Program-made: the position numbers and the translations under genes
Notes under the pieces: model-generated
The model's input: the letters and a program-made list of their open reading frames with translations, nothing else
What the model was told of the DNA's origin: nothing
The model's database searches: none
Shown: positions 23,715 to 35,100 of the stretch, in pieces
How the letters are laid out: each line of letters starts with the position of its first letter
How positions within the stretch are numbered: the first letter of the stretch is position 1
Source: Verpa conica
Lineage: Eukaryota > Ascomycota > Pezizomycetes > Pezizales > Morchellaceae
Assembly: GCA_033030425.1 (NCBI GenBank)
Contig: JAUFSD010000002.1
Location: forward strand, 2,046,001-2,110,000
DNA: 64,000 nt
Direction: 5' to 3'

Positions 23715-26201
23715 TTACTCAAATTTGGCAATACACCTTCCCATAATCTCGCCCTGACAGACAACTTCCGCATTAAACTCGGAACCATCAAGTGTTAAGT
23801 ATATGTCAAAATAAACTTTATAGAAAGTTCCTTGAGGTGTAGTTACAGTCTGAAAATCTCGTTCTAGGCTCTTCCTTGAAAGGTCGGAGGTCAAAGTAAC
23901 CAATGGTTTAATGCCTAAATATGTTAATTACTGAATCACTAGATGATGAAACGAGAGGAGAGCAAACCAGAGTCTGTTGTATATTCTGGACAAGTATCCA
24001 AATCACACACGTATAAAATGTCATTATAAGTGAGAGATGAACCCGCTGCTACTTGCCTAAAAAAGGATATTTTCACCGGTTCTCCAATCGTCACACGCTG
24101 ACCTTTGGAAACAAATATATGCCGTGTGAATTTACAACGGTCTTTTCCATCCAAGCTAGGAACCCGATATGACTCCTTGTGATGCCCATCTCTAAACGCG
24201 GATAAAGTTGCCATAAGATAGTGCCTACGGGAGACACGGGCAGTCACTAGATTTTGACTGATGCCAGCAGTAACAGCTCCTTTAACGACCGCCGCAACTG
24301 CATCCATAGGTCTAACAACCCCCTGCTGGTATTCTTTCGGTACATTCTGTTTAATCTGCTGAAAGAGGTACTCGGACCCGCCGAAACCACCTACGATCAA
24401 GACATTCTGGTGAAATAAGTGAGTCAGTAACTTTTTTATACGGTCTTTGGAAGTCTTGAGAGGTATACTTACCTGTAGGTTTCGGTCTTGTGATCGAATA
24501 GCTGTGATTTGGTTTTTGACAAGCTCTAATATTCGGTTGACAACGGGTCTGTAGCATTCCAATATTTCCTCATCGCTAAACGTCATATACCCCTCTTCGA
24601 CACCAGCTTCAGGATAGTCTGCCTCAACTCCTATATCGACTGCCCATACTTGTCCATTATTACGGAAATCCGCCTTTATACGGTGCTCAAAGTCAAGGAT
24701 ACATTTAGCGTAAACCTTAGGTCCTGTTTTTGATCCACTCGGAAGCTTCATCTTGTCGATTCGCCGCCGGAGTAGATTTGAGAAGTTTTTGTTTACTGCA
24801 GTAGAACCACAGGAGTCACCGGAGCCCGCTGTAGACTCGACTAAAGTAAATGGCTCCTCCTGTTCAACTTCATACGCAATTAAATCAACAGTCCCACCAC
24901 CGCAATCAACAACCAGAACTGCATCTAGGACCTTTAGATTCAGGAGACCGGTTTTAGCACAGAACATAGCGGCAGCCTCTGGCTCCGAAATAAGCGTCAT
25001 TCTGAAATCATTCTCTGCAGTGACAAGCCCTGCCTGAATAGCAGCCGCTCTGGTTGCTGCTTTACCGGCGTCATTCCAGATAGCTGGTACTGTAAGATAG
25101 TAGTGAATATTCTCCTCTTGCCGATTGAATACAGCTTCTCCTAAGATCTTTTGAAGCTGAACACGTAAAGCCTTACGTAGTTGAATGAGATAGTCTGCAG
25201 TGACATCGATTGCTGTTTTACCTGGCGGAAGTGGTGGTAGTTTGCTACTTTTCAAATAGGTATTATCGGATTGCATGAGCTGCATCTTAAACCATTCAAC
25301 CTAAAGCCCGCACAAAAACCAGGAAATTAGTTTCTACCCGTAGTCACCAAAAGAATTGAGTGAGAAAAATATCAGCTTGGATGGGTGAGCAAAACGAATC
25401 CTCTAAGGAAACCATGAGGGCTGTAGTGAGGAGGCCAACCTTCTGAACTCCTGGTTTCGGGTATCCACTAGGCGCCAAAGCATCTGCAAACTCTAACCCC
25501 CACCCAACTATATTCTGATCCTTGTCATAATAAAGGACTGTCGGTACCTACTTTTTACAAACTCGACTATAAGAAGTTCTCCTAAAGACCAATGCTACAA
25601 AGATAAGAGACGGACCTTGTTCCTGGATTGGTTGCCTGCACCAGGCCATTCTGTGATTATCCCTTCTTTTACCCCCGCATCCGTCGTAAACGCAAATGCA
25701 ACACCGCTGAAAGTAGTTCCCTACACACAAAACATAATTAGTAAATCCGTCCCCATAAATAAATACTAGAAAGGGATGGTAATGACCCACAAAATCTATA
25801 CCGATGATCAACTTTGGTTTCTTCGGCCTACTATTTTTTCCCCCGGCTAGTTCTCCATCCAAAATCGGAAGATTTCTCGTCACCTTGTTGGTCATACTCA
25901 GCGACCTACCGTCTGCATACCGAGAGTCCACACTCGGCTTCTGCTCAAAACTCCCACCTCGACCGGAGTCGAACGATGGTTGGAGTTTCGGAGCACGAGT
26001 ACCAACATCCGATACCCGTCCTGGTGGGTATACATGTTGCGGAGGGGCCAAACCTACAGAAGGCTTTGGCTGGGCTGTAGAAGGGCGGGGTAGCTCTCCT
26101 GGACGTATTGGGGTCGAGATAGTTACGATGCTCTTGTCCTTGTTCTTGCTACCGAATCTAAACAGTCCTCGGAGGGTACTATGCTTTGTTTCTCGGCTCA
26201 T
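23715..26201 (-). CDS. Hsp70-like ATPase with proline/serine-rich N-terminal extension
   Basis: Six exons fit in phase: 25791-26201, 25616-25720, 25440-25547, 24473-25300, 23968-24406 and 23715-23914 (about 696 residues). Residues 1-128 or so are a basic, Ser/Pro-rich, probably disordered extension. The actin/Hsp70 ATPase fold starts at LIIGIDF|GTTFSGVAF (phosphate 1, created by splicing), followed by KVPTV-YYD, YYLTVPAIW, SEPEAAA, VVDCGGGTVDLIAYEV (phosphate 2), LIVGGFGGSEYL (adenosine motif) and RPMDAVAAVVKGAV. The family is the HSP12A-like Hsp70 group expanded in fungi, which keeps the ATPase but lacks a canonical EEVD tail; the client or partner is unknown. The intron within LQ|NVLIVGG (24407-24472) is a multiple of three, so the frame also stays open if it is retained. 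The last intron (donor GTTTGC) is weaker. Confidence 0.88.
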
Positions 26202-26826
26202 TGTCGATGTATTGAAAGAGAGTGTAATCAGTAAGGTTTGAGATGAACATAAACAAGGGAAATAGCCAGCCCTTGAGAGGAACGCAGTTATATTATAATG
26301 GGGCTCATGTCCATGTGGGTTAGGGTTATATTTCACCGAGTGGCGCCAAGGAAGTCTTGCATAGCCCATTTTTAGAAACCTGATCTTATGGGTCGCAGAT
26401 GCTCTCCCCTTGCGACCGACGGAGGCATGGATGATAACAGGTCCGGTCTGCGCGCTCACCTATTTGAAGGCCACATATACGCCGTAGCCTTGTAGAAAAA
26501 TTCGTTGGTCTTGCACTTATGAAACGCTATAAAGAGCCAAAGAACACTCTAGGTCACGTGAAAGGAAGGGAAGCAGATTCAACCATTAACGATTACTATT
26601 CGAATATTCCCTATCTACTAAATAATCATACCATATATGTATAACCGCCACTACTATCAGATATTCATAGACCAATATAAATATTAAACCCTACGATATT
26701 AACTACTGATTATATAGGAATCAAGAATTACTAATGTAATGATAGAAACAAAAAAAAGTATTTAGTGGTAGCCAAAGTGGACTCGCAAATACACAACAGA
26801 TTAAAGCAGAAAATCTATACTATTAT
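26202..26826. promoter_or_regulatory. Upstream region of the Hsp70-like gene
   Basis: 625 bp between the ATG of the Hsp70-like gene and the stop of the next minus-strand gene. The half nearest the ATG is GC-balanced and would hold its promoter and 5' UTR; the distal half is AT-rich. No classical heat-shock element was picked out by eye. Confidence 0.4.
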
Positions 26827-28967
26827 TTAATAAAACCTCAGCCTGATTATCGAGAACAGCATGTTTTGCAGCACATGTATCATCACCGCCCTAAACAAAC
26901 CGAATCAGCATTCCATAGTAAAGACCTAAAGAATCAAGACTCACAAGCAAGCTGGTACCAACTCCGGATACTTTTTAAAATCCTCCACTGCCTCCTTCGT
27001 CACATTAAACCCAAACCCAAACTTCATAATCCTCCTCACGATCCATCCCGCCACGATCTCACATGCCCATGTCGAAATAGATGCATAGAACGTCAATTCG
27101 AATGTGTATGGGTCCTCTTTGTCGCTAAAAGAGAAATATGGGTATACCTAATTACAATTTTTCACTCATTAGTATTTGCGAGTGATAGTAAATCAGTAGG
27201 GAAGGCTGACTTTAGTATTACTCCCATAATGCAACCCCACCACCCACCCTAGCCATGCCAACATGCTAACGTTCTCTGACAGGCCCCTCACATAGAAACT
27301 TCTCCCGACAAATTTCCGATACTCCTCATATTCCTGTCCATTGAACCCAGTGACAACAAAAACTTTATGCACGAACCGTGTCATACTCAATGGCTGCCAT
27401 AAAATCACAGTACTTGAGCTCAGCAGCTGCAAATATGCAAATTGTTCCCGACTCCTCAGTCGTGCATATAAAGCTCTGACGTAGGTCTGGTAAGTTATCG
27501 CAAAATAGAGCTTAAACACCCAACCGAGCGGATAACTCCCAACTTTCGCGCCAAGGATCCACCCTGTTAAACCATCAAGGAGATTGATTGTTGCAACCCA
27601 GGACCACACGTAGATAACTGTATCGAGAGAGTTGTGTGGGAGTGTACGTAGATATAACTCGGCGTATGCTTCTCCAAGGACGAACGCAACAAGGGACAGT
27701 AGTAGCGCAGAACAAAACCAGATAAAGCGTACATAGGAGCGGGGGAGTGCCCAGTTTTGGCGGCGACGCTTTACACGGTTGCGCCAGCCTACAGGACGAG
27801 GGTCATAGCTGAGACGCCGGTCGGTTGATGGGGATGTTGAGAAGAGGAGCTGAGTATCGGACAAGCCACTACGATAACCTAAATGACCTGAGCGCCTCTC
27901 AAAGAGGAGAACAAGAAAGGAGATTAGAACTGGGCCGAGCATGGTGCTGAACGTGAGAAGGATCCAAGTAAGATTGTGGTTGGTTATCGGTGCTGGGAGG
28001 AAATAGTACATTGGTATCGACACCATCAGCGGTAAAAGGTTAAATAACGTGAATGCATGTGGGAATCCCAGACGTGCAGGCCACCAATTTAGTGAGTAGA
28101 GGTTAAATAGTTTTGTAATCCATAATAGGGCAATCAGATTGTAAAAGCCATAATATACTATGAGAAAAAACCAGAAATTCAATGTAACGAGTGCTTCACC
28201 GTGACCTGGGCCCCCATTCCCACCCCCTGCACGATCATCTCCATCTCCAGTGTTTGGTTGGTCTGGTATAGGAATCTGCGGGACTGTATTGCCGAGGCGG
28301 TGCAGGAACGATGTTATCATATCTCTGATTACAGATATGTCGAATACATTCTTAATAGATTGCCAGAGCAGTGACAGTATCGAGGGAGCTGAAGTAGGGA
28401 AGTCGTGGAGAGGGTAGAAATCGTAGTGCTGCACCGGGAGAACCGAAGGATCATTATTTACTATGGGGTACGTTGGGAATGGTATTGCGCACCACACAAT
28501 AACCTACAGAGTCGCACATTAGCAAAAGTTCTTAAGACATATCAATACTACTATTAATAGGAGAGGATCATGACAGTACTTACAACCGCGGCCGGTAAAA
28601 CCACCAACAAACCCATCCTACTCCACCACTGATCTACAAGCCTGACAACCACGCGCCTACGCGGGCTAACCAATATCCTATCCAGCCACCACCTTCCATC
28701 ATCATCATCATCAGTATCATCTACGGTATCTCTGCGAGAGTCAATATTGATGGACCCGTAACTATAACCGTCCCCAGCGCCTCCTCCAGTCCATGACGGG
28801 GTCCCCGGCAGGCCCGGTACATTCAAACCAAAAGCCGTAAAGAGATCCCCAACGCTGCGCTTCCGTATCGGGAGTGCGCGGAAACGACCATACCGTAGGG
28901 ACTCGGTCTCTGGAGGAGGCAAAGCTCTCGAGTCGGAGCCCTGCTGGAAGTTGAAAAATGAGGGCAT
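26827..28967 (-). CDS. Multi-pass fungal membrane protein, unknown function
   Basis: Exons 28584-28967, 27211-28503, 26945-27147 and 26827-26890 give about 647 residues. The N-terminus is soluble (MPSFFNFQQGSDSRALPPPE, then IRKRSVGDLFTAFGLNVPGLPG), followed by an Asp-rich loop. Hydrophobic helices include LLVVLPAAVVIVWCAIPF, FWFFLIVYYGFYNLIALLW, a Leu/Phe-rich helix at NLLPLMVSIPMYYF, LLTFSTMLGPVLISFLVLLF and FIWFCSALLLSLVAFVLGEAY; there are probably seven or eight in total. The C-terminal exons restore a conserved ending (DPYTFELTFYASISTWACEI, then HVLQNMLFSI). It resembles conserved uncharacterised integral membrane proteins of filamentous fungi; I cannot name a function. The third intron (27148-27210, donor GTCAGC) is the least certain boundary. 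Confidence 0.8.
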
Positions 28968-29888
28968 ATATTCGTGATACCGTTAACCTGTGTCATAAAA
29001 GGAAAATACAAAGGAAAAGATTGTTTTCTGGCCGAAGTAAAAATCAGACGGAAAGCGACGTGGGGGCGCAGCTGGTGGGACCCCCGGGCGCTTGAGAACT
29101 GGAGCTCCTGGGGAAATTAAACACGAGCGAAACCCCACTGAAGGAGCATATTATCCCTTTCTTGAGGGCCTAGCTCTCAGGTATTATGTCCACGACCCAT
29201 CCATTCACCGCTACTCCATCTCACTCAGCGCATTCCGGTCATCGGGTTACGGTGGGTGGAATTGTTTACCACCGCCAAGCAGCTCCCCTCCCCTGTCGGT
29301 GTCCCTGCACAAGACCCCACCTCTATCACTTGCACTTTTCCCTTTCCTTCCCTTGCTCATCTCTCCCCGCATCTCGGTACCAAGGGTGTTGGTGTGATCG
29401 GATGGACATTCTTCTGATCGGGAGGTCCTTTGGTAGGTGGTATTTCAATAGCGGGGAGAGGGGAAGGGTGAAGAAGTAGCAACTATCGAGGTGACATGAA
29501 TATGAGCTGTCAGATATGCATTAAATTGACCCTAACCCACGCTCAATGATGACCGATGAGAGTCCATTGTGGATGAACTCTATAGCCTTGAAGCACTTAC
29601 CGTGGATTATATAGTAGCTCCTACTAGCAAATATATCACATCGCTCACACAGTACTTTATGCATGCATGCATACATAACACATCTTCCTAGACACAGCTG
29701 AATGGGACCCGTATATTGTACAGCACCCCCAAACACTCCATCAGGCTTTGTAATCGTGAACCCACCAAGTGAGTCAGTTGTGCTTACAAATCTCCATTCA
29801 TATTTATTCTGTATATTCTATATATTATATTCTTTACGCTCCTTCTTTTTCCGTTTCAGATTCATCTACTCAATCTTCTACAGCCAAA
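28968..29888. promoter_or_regulatory. Divergent promoter region
   Basis: 920 bp between the membrane protein (minus) and the glutathione S-transferase (plus). It includes a pyrimidine-rich segment (about 29270-29390) and AT-rich sequence before the plus-strand ATG. Short open frames here look random. Confidence 0.4.
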
Positions 29889-30862
29889 ATGTCGGAATTC
29901 GTTTCATCTAGGAGCCCTGATGCGGAATACCTCCTCACTGGAGCCTTGGTCCGTTATTCCAGTAAGCCCATAAATATTCTAACCCTTGTACCTAGCATTT
30001 TTCGACCAATTCATTGACCATCATTCTACCCCAAAGGCTGGACCACTCGTGTTGTGACACTTTTGGAGCATTTCTCCATCCCGTATAGATTCGAACAATA
30101 CAACAAAGCAGAACCTGAGGGTTTACAAGCAGTATATTACACCATCGAACTAAACCTACTTCCACTAATCCATAACTAATAAACCCTCCCTATAGATCAG
30201 GTCCCAACCTGCTAGCTTAGTCCCAACCCTCACAGTCCCCTCCCTCAGTAACCTATTAATCCACGACTCCCTCTCCATATTTGAATTCCTTGCTGAAACA
30301 CATCCTACACTCCCACTCTGGCCTACCTCCCGTCGCCTCCGCGCTATTGCCCGCAGCTTCACCGCAGAGTTCCACTCTGGCTTCGCGAACCTCAGGAATA
30401 CATATCACACAAATTTTGTGGTTTATTATGTCGGGGATATCCCGACTACCCCAGCGATCCAAAAGGAGATCGCTAGGCTACTAGTAATCTTTGACTCAGC
30501 GCGAAAAGAGACGGTTGCAGAGGGCGTGAAGGGGGATTATTTGTTTGGCGAGTTTGGGATTGCGGATGCATTTTTCTGGCCCGTACTCTGGGTAGGTTTT
30601 CGCAGTCTAACCCCCGAATTACACTAATAGTGTAAAATAGAGGTTCCGCACCTATGCCGTTGACCTAAGCACCGCTTCGCCCCTCACAAGAGAGTGGATT
30701 AAAATGATGTGGAAAGACCCTGTGCTACTTACACTTGGGAAAGAGATGTTTACCAGAGCAAAAGATTCGAAGACCACTATACCAGAATATGACGATATAT
30801 TCCCGGGGAAGGCAAAGATGGTCAATTATGACGAAGATGTGGAGTATGTTCCTGTTTTTTAG
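29889..30862 (+). CDS. Glutathione S-transferase-like protein
   Basis: Exons 29889-29961, 30037-30131, 30196-30591 and 30641-30862 encode about 261 residues. The N-terminal thioredoxin-like domain carries YSSWTTRVVTLLEHFSIPY, the S-S-W-x-x-R pattern of zeta/YfcF-type GSTs in which a Ser contacts glutathione, then ASLVPTLT (cis-Pro loop) and IHDSLSIFEFLAE (the D/E-S motif that binds the glutathione gamma-glutamyl group). The helical C-terminal domain includes FGEFGIADAFFWPVLW, with the N-capping box-like IADAFF, and RFRTYAVDL after the last splice. Expected role: cytosolic conjugation of glutathione in detoxification; the substrate is unknown. A single gene facing away from the membrane protein. 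Confidence 0.88.
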
Positions 30863-32435
30863 GCGAAATTACCGTTGTTTGAGCGATGTACCATTATTTA
30901 ATAGCCTTTATCATTGTAGAGAAATACCCATAAATTCATCTTAATTTCACTACTTTAAATTATGCTAATTTATCGACCCACTCTTCACCACCCATCACTC
31001 GACAAAAACCACATAATCCCTTAAAACGCCTAGTTTTAGCGCCTAAAAAGCACCTACAGCAAAGCATTAGAAGTCTTACTTAAATTGAATTTTACTTACT
31101 AATACCTGCCAGGATCATGAAGCTCTTACCCCTCATAAGGTCGGTCCGTGATACCAACACTGAGAATGTTACGAGGCTTCCCTCACCCATGTTAAGAAAA
31201 AGACTATTTAGTCTATCTCGGGAGAATCATTTAAGTCACTGAGTAGAGGGATTTTTGTTAATTGCCAATGGTTAGTACTCTCTTATTATCCATAGCTTAA
31301 TCACCAGCTTTAGTTAACAGTGCGCAGTAGCTCCGTGGATAGCGTCCCTTAAACAGTAAGTAGCAGGGGTCAGCACAGATAAATTGCAAAGGACATGCTA
31401 GGAAGGCCGGTGGAGACGCCTAGACTAGAGTAATGCCCACTACCCAGCACCACCAGAAGGAATACCGAATGCTACATAAGTAAAAATCAAATTAAGAAAG
31501 ACCTGTAGCGAAACCTAACCACAAGTAAAGATATCTCGAAATATGTAAATAGCCCACATAACAATCGTAGTTTTTACAGGAAATAGATATCAATTTAGAT
31601 TTCCAGTACAGGTTATAGGGGATACAGTGAGAAATCTAAAGAACTAACAGAAAAGTGTAATATACTCATGACCGGGAAGAAGCAGGAATCATAGATATCC
31701 TGAGGCTATAAAGTAATTTTCAGCAGGTCTGCGCTGCGAAATCATTAAAATTTCCAACTTAACTGAAAGAGAACCCAGCAGAAGTGGCTATGATCAACCC
31801 ACCTATTCATCCATCCATACCCGGCATGTGGGTGGGTTTCTGCTCCAAGGGGGAGTTTCCCCAGCATCCGGTGCCCGAATGAGACATACGAACCTGATGC
31901 GAAGTGAGATTGGTGATTTATTCTGGCCCTGAGCCGGTTGGGGAATATTCCACACCCGTTAGTATAAAGCCCTGTAAGCATATCTGATGGAGTGCGAGTA
32001 AAATAGCCCAAGGACTTCATTCATTCATTCATCCATACCCGAGTAGAAGTCCCAGTCGAGTGATGTCACATGACCTCGGAAGAAGTTGCCCCAATAAGCA
32101 ATATTTCATGCTAAAATATAGGCCCCCAAAGTAGCCATGATATATACAAACTTTCATACCCACCAGAATAAACTAGAGATGTGTAAATGGTGTCATGAGG
32201 TTTATAGAAGCTTTTAGTAGAAATCTTACGAAACCCGCAACAAGAATTAAAAGAAAAAATAACAAAATCAAAAGAAAACGATTTCCATAAGAAACAAGTA
32301 AACAAATATAGTGATCAGCGCAGTGGCGCTGAAAACGAAAAACACCTCACACCACGTCACCATACCTATACACATAAATAAACCTTGCGTTTAATTCATC
32401 CCCGTAAATTCTTCAAACTAGTAGATGCTTCTTGG
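30863..32435. other. Intergenic region, no gene seen
   Basis: About 1.6 kb. Short CATT/CATC microsatellite-like tracts with a shared CATCCATACCCG sequence occur at about 31806-31825 and 32018-32041. The segment between them is GC-balanced, but I could not identify it. Confidence 0.4.
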
Positions 32436-33032
32436 TCAAGTGTGGTAAATGATAAGCCCTCGAAAACCTTGAATACCTCTAGGCACACCCCAAGTGATCG
32501 CCATCCCACCAACTCGAAAATCATCATTGATTTTGCGCCAACAGTCTTCAAATACTGAGGAGACTGCTTTGCCAATACCTTGGCATAGCATTCTGTGTCG
32601 GTAAATGCCACAAACCCCTATGGCAGCCGTACCATAACTGACTAATCTAGTACAGTATGGGATCCTCTCGTAGCTCTCATGGCAATACCAATTCCATCGA
32701 TCTTCATCCAAATATTCAATTAGAAATTGAACATCAGATGCCAGCGGACTGTCTGTGTTGGTGTGACAGATATTGGCGCGCTTTTGAAGTTTTTTAAGGG
32801 AGGGGAAGGCGGGGTCGGCCTTGAAGCCTGTCGTACCGTAGGGTAGGCCATATTGTACGAGAACGTCTTTGGGAATTGGAGCCTGGGTCGTATTCATTGT
32901 AGAATGTTTGCTCAAATTGTCAGGCTCAGTGGTCTCGATATTGCTGCGGAACCCGGGAAGCTCTGCAGATGGATGGATAGATGCGAAGATACCAAGAACG
33001 TTCAGGAAGAGGCAAATGAGGAAAACTCTCAT
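32436..33032 (-). CDS. Small secreted cysteine-containing protein
   Basis: A single open frame of 198 residues. It starts with a signal peptide (MRVFLICLFLNVLGIFASI), then a propeptide-like region ending in a Kex2-type LQKR site just before ANICHTN. The mature part has cysteines in a spaced pattern (CHTN, WYCHES, YCTRLVSYGTAAIGVCG, MLCQG, EDCW) ending in FRVGGMAITWG. The block LVSYGTAAIGVCG...C...C...VGG matches a large family of secreted fungal cysteine proteins of mostly unknown role, some of them effectors or antimicrobial-like. Its actual role cannot be told from sequence. An AT-rich TATA-like ATTTAAAT lies about 140 bp upstream. A short intron near the 3' end cannot be excluded. Confidence 0.75.
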   Translation of the reverse strand: MRVFLICLFLNVLGIFASIHPSAELPGFRSNIETTEPDNLSKHSTMNTTQAPIPKDVLVQYGLPYGTTGFKADPAFPSLKKLQKRANICHTNTDSPLASDVQFLIEYLDEDRWNWYCHESYERIPYCTRLVSYGTAAIGVCGIYRHRMLCQGIGKAVSSVFEDCWRKINDDFRVGGMAITWGVPRGIQGFRGLIIYHT

Positions 33033-35100
33033 CTCCAGCGAACTTTTGGGGTTTTTTTTTTGTTATAAAACTATAGAAGATTCGAGCCAGAGTATGATCT
33101 GAGCACTTTGGAGATTGGGTCGCGAGAGACTTTGTGGTGGGTTTAGAAGTCGAGTAGGGATAATTACGTGTATTTAAATGAGCACGCCACCCCAGCTGTG
33201 TAACAGTTTATACACGATATTGATATTTTAAGACGAAAATACTCATTAAGATCAAAAGGAAAGTTATGACACCCCATTGATGAAGGGGATGATATGTACT
33301 TAACGATTTATACAAAAAATAAACAAAGGGAAGGATGCGCAAGAACCTTGAAGCCCCCCCTTGCTTCACCATTCCTCTCTAATATAACCCGGGTCCCTAC
33401 CTACCTATAAAAAGGAAACCCGCAAAGGGCGGTAAAATACGGAAGCATAAACCAATTATCCACCACTGGTAAACCCGGACGCTAGATTCAAATGTCTATA
33501 TGTACCATTCCCTGAGACAGGGGCACTTACCAGCGGTAAAATCACTCCTCTCATGAGGCGTGAGGTGGCGTAGTCACTTCGCCACTCAAAGACCCGAGTG
33601 CACTAATATGTTAGGCTTTGACGCCCCACAAGATTGGTTTCTACGATAAAACGTTTACATAGATTATATATTTTGTCTCTGTTCTTTTTTACGCTCAGCT
33701 AAGTACCTACATATATATATATGTATCTAACTAGTACTAAACGACTCTGATTCACAATATATCACTCGATAGGAGTCTAAAAGAGTTCGGGGGAGCATCA
33801 CTATTAATAACTAACACGGGAGAAGACTTCATCTGAAAAGACCGGTTGCTTTAGTATAAATATAGTTTATGGAAGGTGTGTGGTTAAACTTAAGCCGAAA
33901 GAAAGATATCTATGTAAAGCTGGAGCATTAACTACATCTATAGATATACTAGGCTACTAGTGACTCACTTTATCAACCCGTATATATAGGGCCGTTCTTA
34001 CCGGCTACCCACATATCTACGAACATTGCATGTCGTGGTCTATTAAACCTAGCAAAGTACATACCTATAGGTATACATGTCTTCGCTCAGTAACGACAGA
34101 ATGCACATTGCAAATAATTAGTATCTGGCTAGAAAAACTACTAATAATCTAAAGTCTTGTTCTATAACACCCGAGAACTATTCCATACAATACACACTCC
34201 ACTAGCTACCGGGGAACGGTAGCTAGGAGGGAAAGCCATTAAAACAGTGATGGCAGCCACAAATCTTGGCAGTAGCAGCCAGCCAATAAAACCCTTAATA
34301 TCAATCAAACTCGCCGCTGACCCATAACGATTATGTTGCGTCACCAGTTATATGCCAAGAGTAAATTCCTAGAATAAACAGGATACGATAGTTGTGAGGT
34401 GGGTGGGTTAAATAACTATTGGTTTATAAACTAAAGAAAATTCATTTTATACATAATAGTCTACTGGTATACCTAATCAGAACAATTAAGTAGACAGATA
34501 GATTAGTAAATTCGCAATAATTTTTTTTTGTTAGTGGTACGGGCGCATAGCCATACGTCTCTGAAAGTAATGTAAGACCCTAGAGGCGTTATTAAAGATA
34601 GTTTACAAACAATCTCAAAATTTTCGCGTTCGTGTCGTCACTATCATGAAAATTTATGTATGTATTAATATATATAGCCCGCCAAGCACAAAAGTGCCTC
34701 GAGTGATAAATGATGATTTTCAATTGGTTACTACTGATAGCATTTAACAGAAAAACCAGACAAGAGATAAAAAGCCTTATGATCAGAGATTAGTACCACA
34801 GAAATTTAAAACGCCGTCTATTTATTCCCCCTAGCCCACATACTTGAATACCCTTCTTACAGTTACATTTCCTTACCAAGATACAAATACATATGACGTC
34901 ATACAGAGACCAATCAGACAGCGTTAACTAGAAAGATAATTATCAGAAAAAAAACAAAGCGAATAAGGATGAAACGTAATTCCCTCCAAAAGTAATAAAG
35001 AGGTCTGAAAATTAAGAGCAGAATGTAAACGTAAAAGAAATGGCTGGCCTAGACGTCGTTTGATACTCATGGTCCTTTAGGTACTAAAGAAAGTAACCTT
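33033..35100. other. AT-rich intergenic region, no gene seen
   Basis: About 2 kb. The part next to 33032 is the promoter of the secreted protein; the remainder is AT-rich with stops in all frames. A short palindromic TATATATATATG lies near 33711-33724. Confidence 0.45.

Noticed and set aside
26202..26459. Upstream extension of the Hsp70-like frame to an earlier ATG
   Set aside because: The extra residues show no conservation-like features and contain UTR-like CT-rich sequence; the ATG at 26201 has a better start (MSRETKHS) with a compact exon.
31745..32020. Minus-strand frame with HFASGSYVSFGHRMLGKLP
   Set aside because: No family recognised, located between microsatellites, no splice or promoter support.
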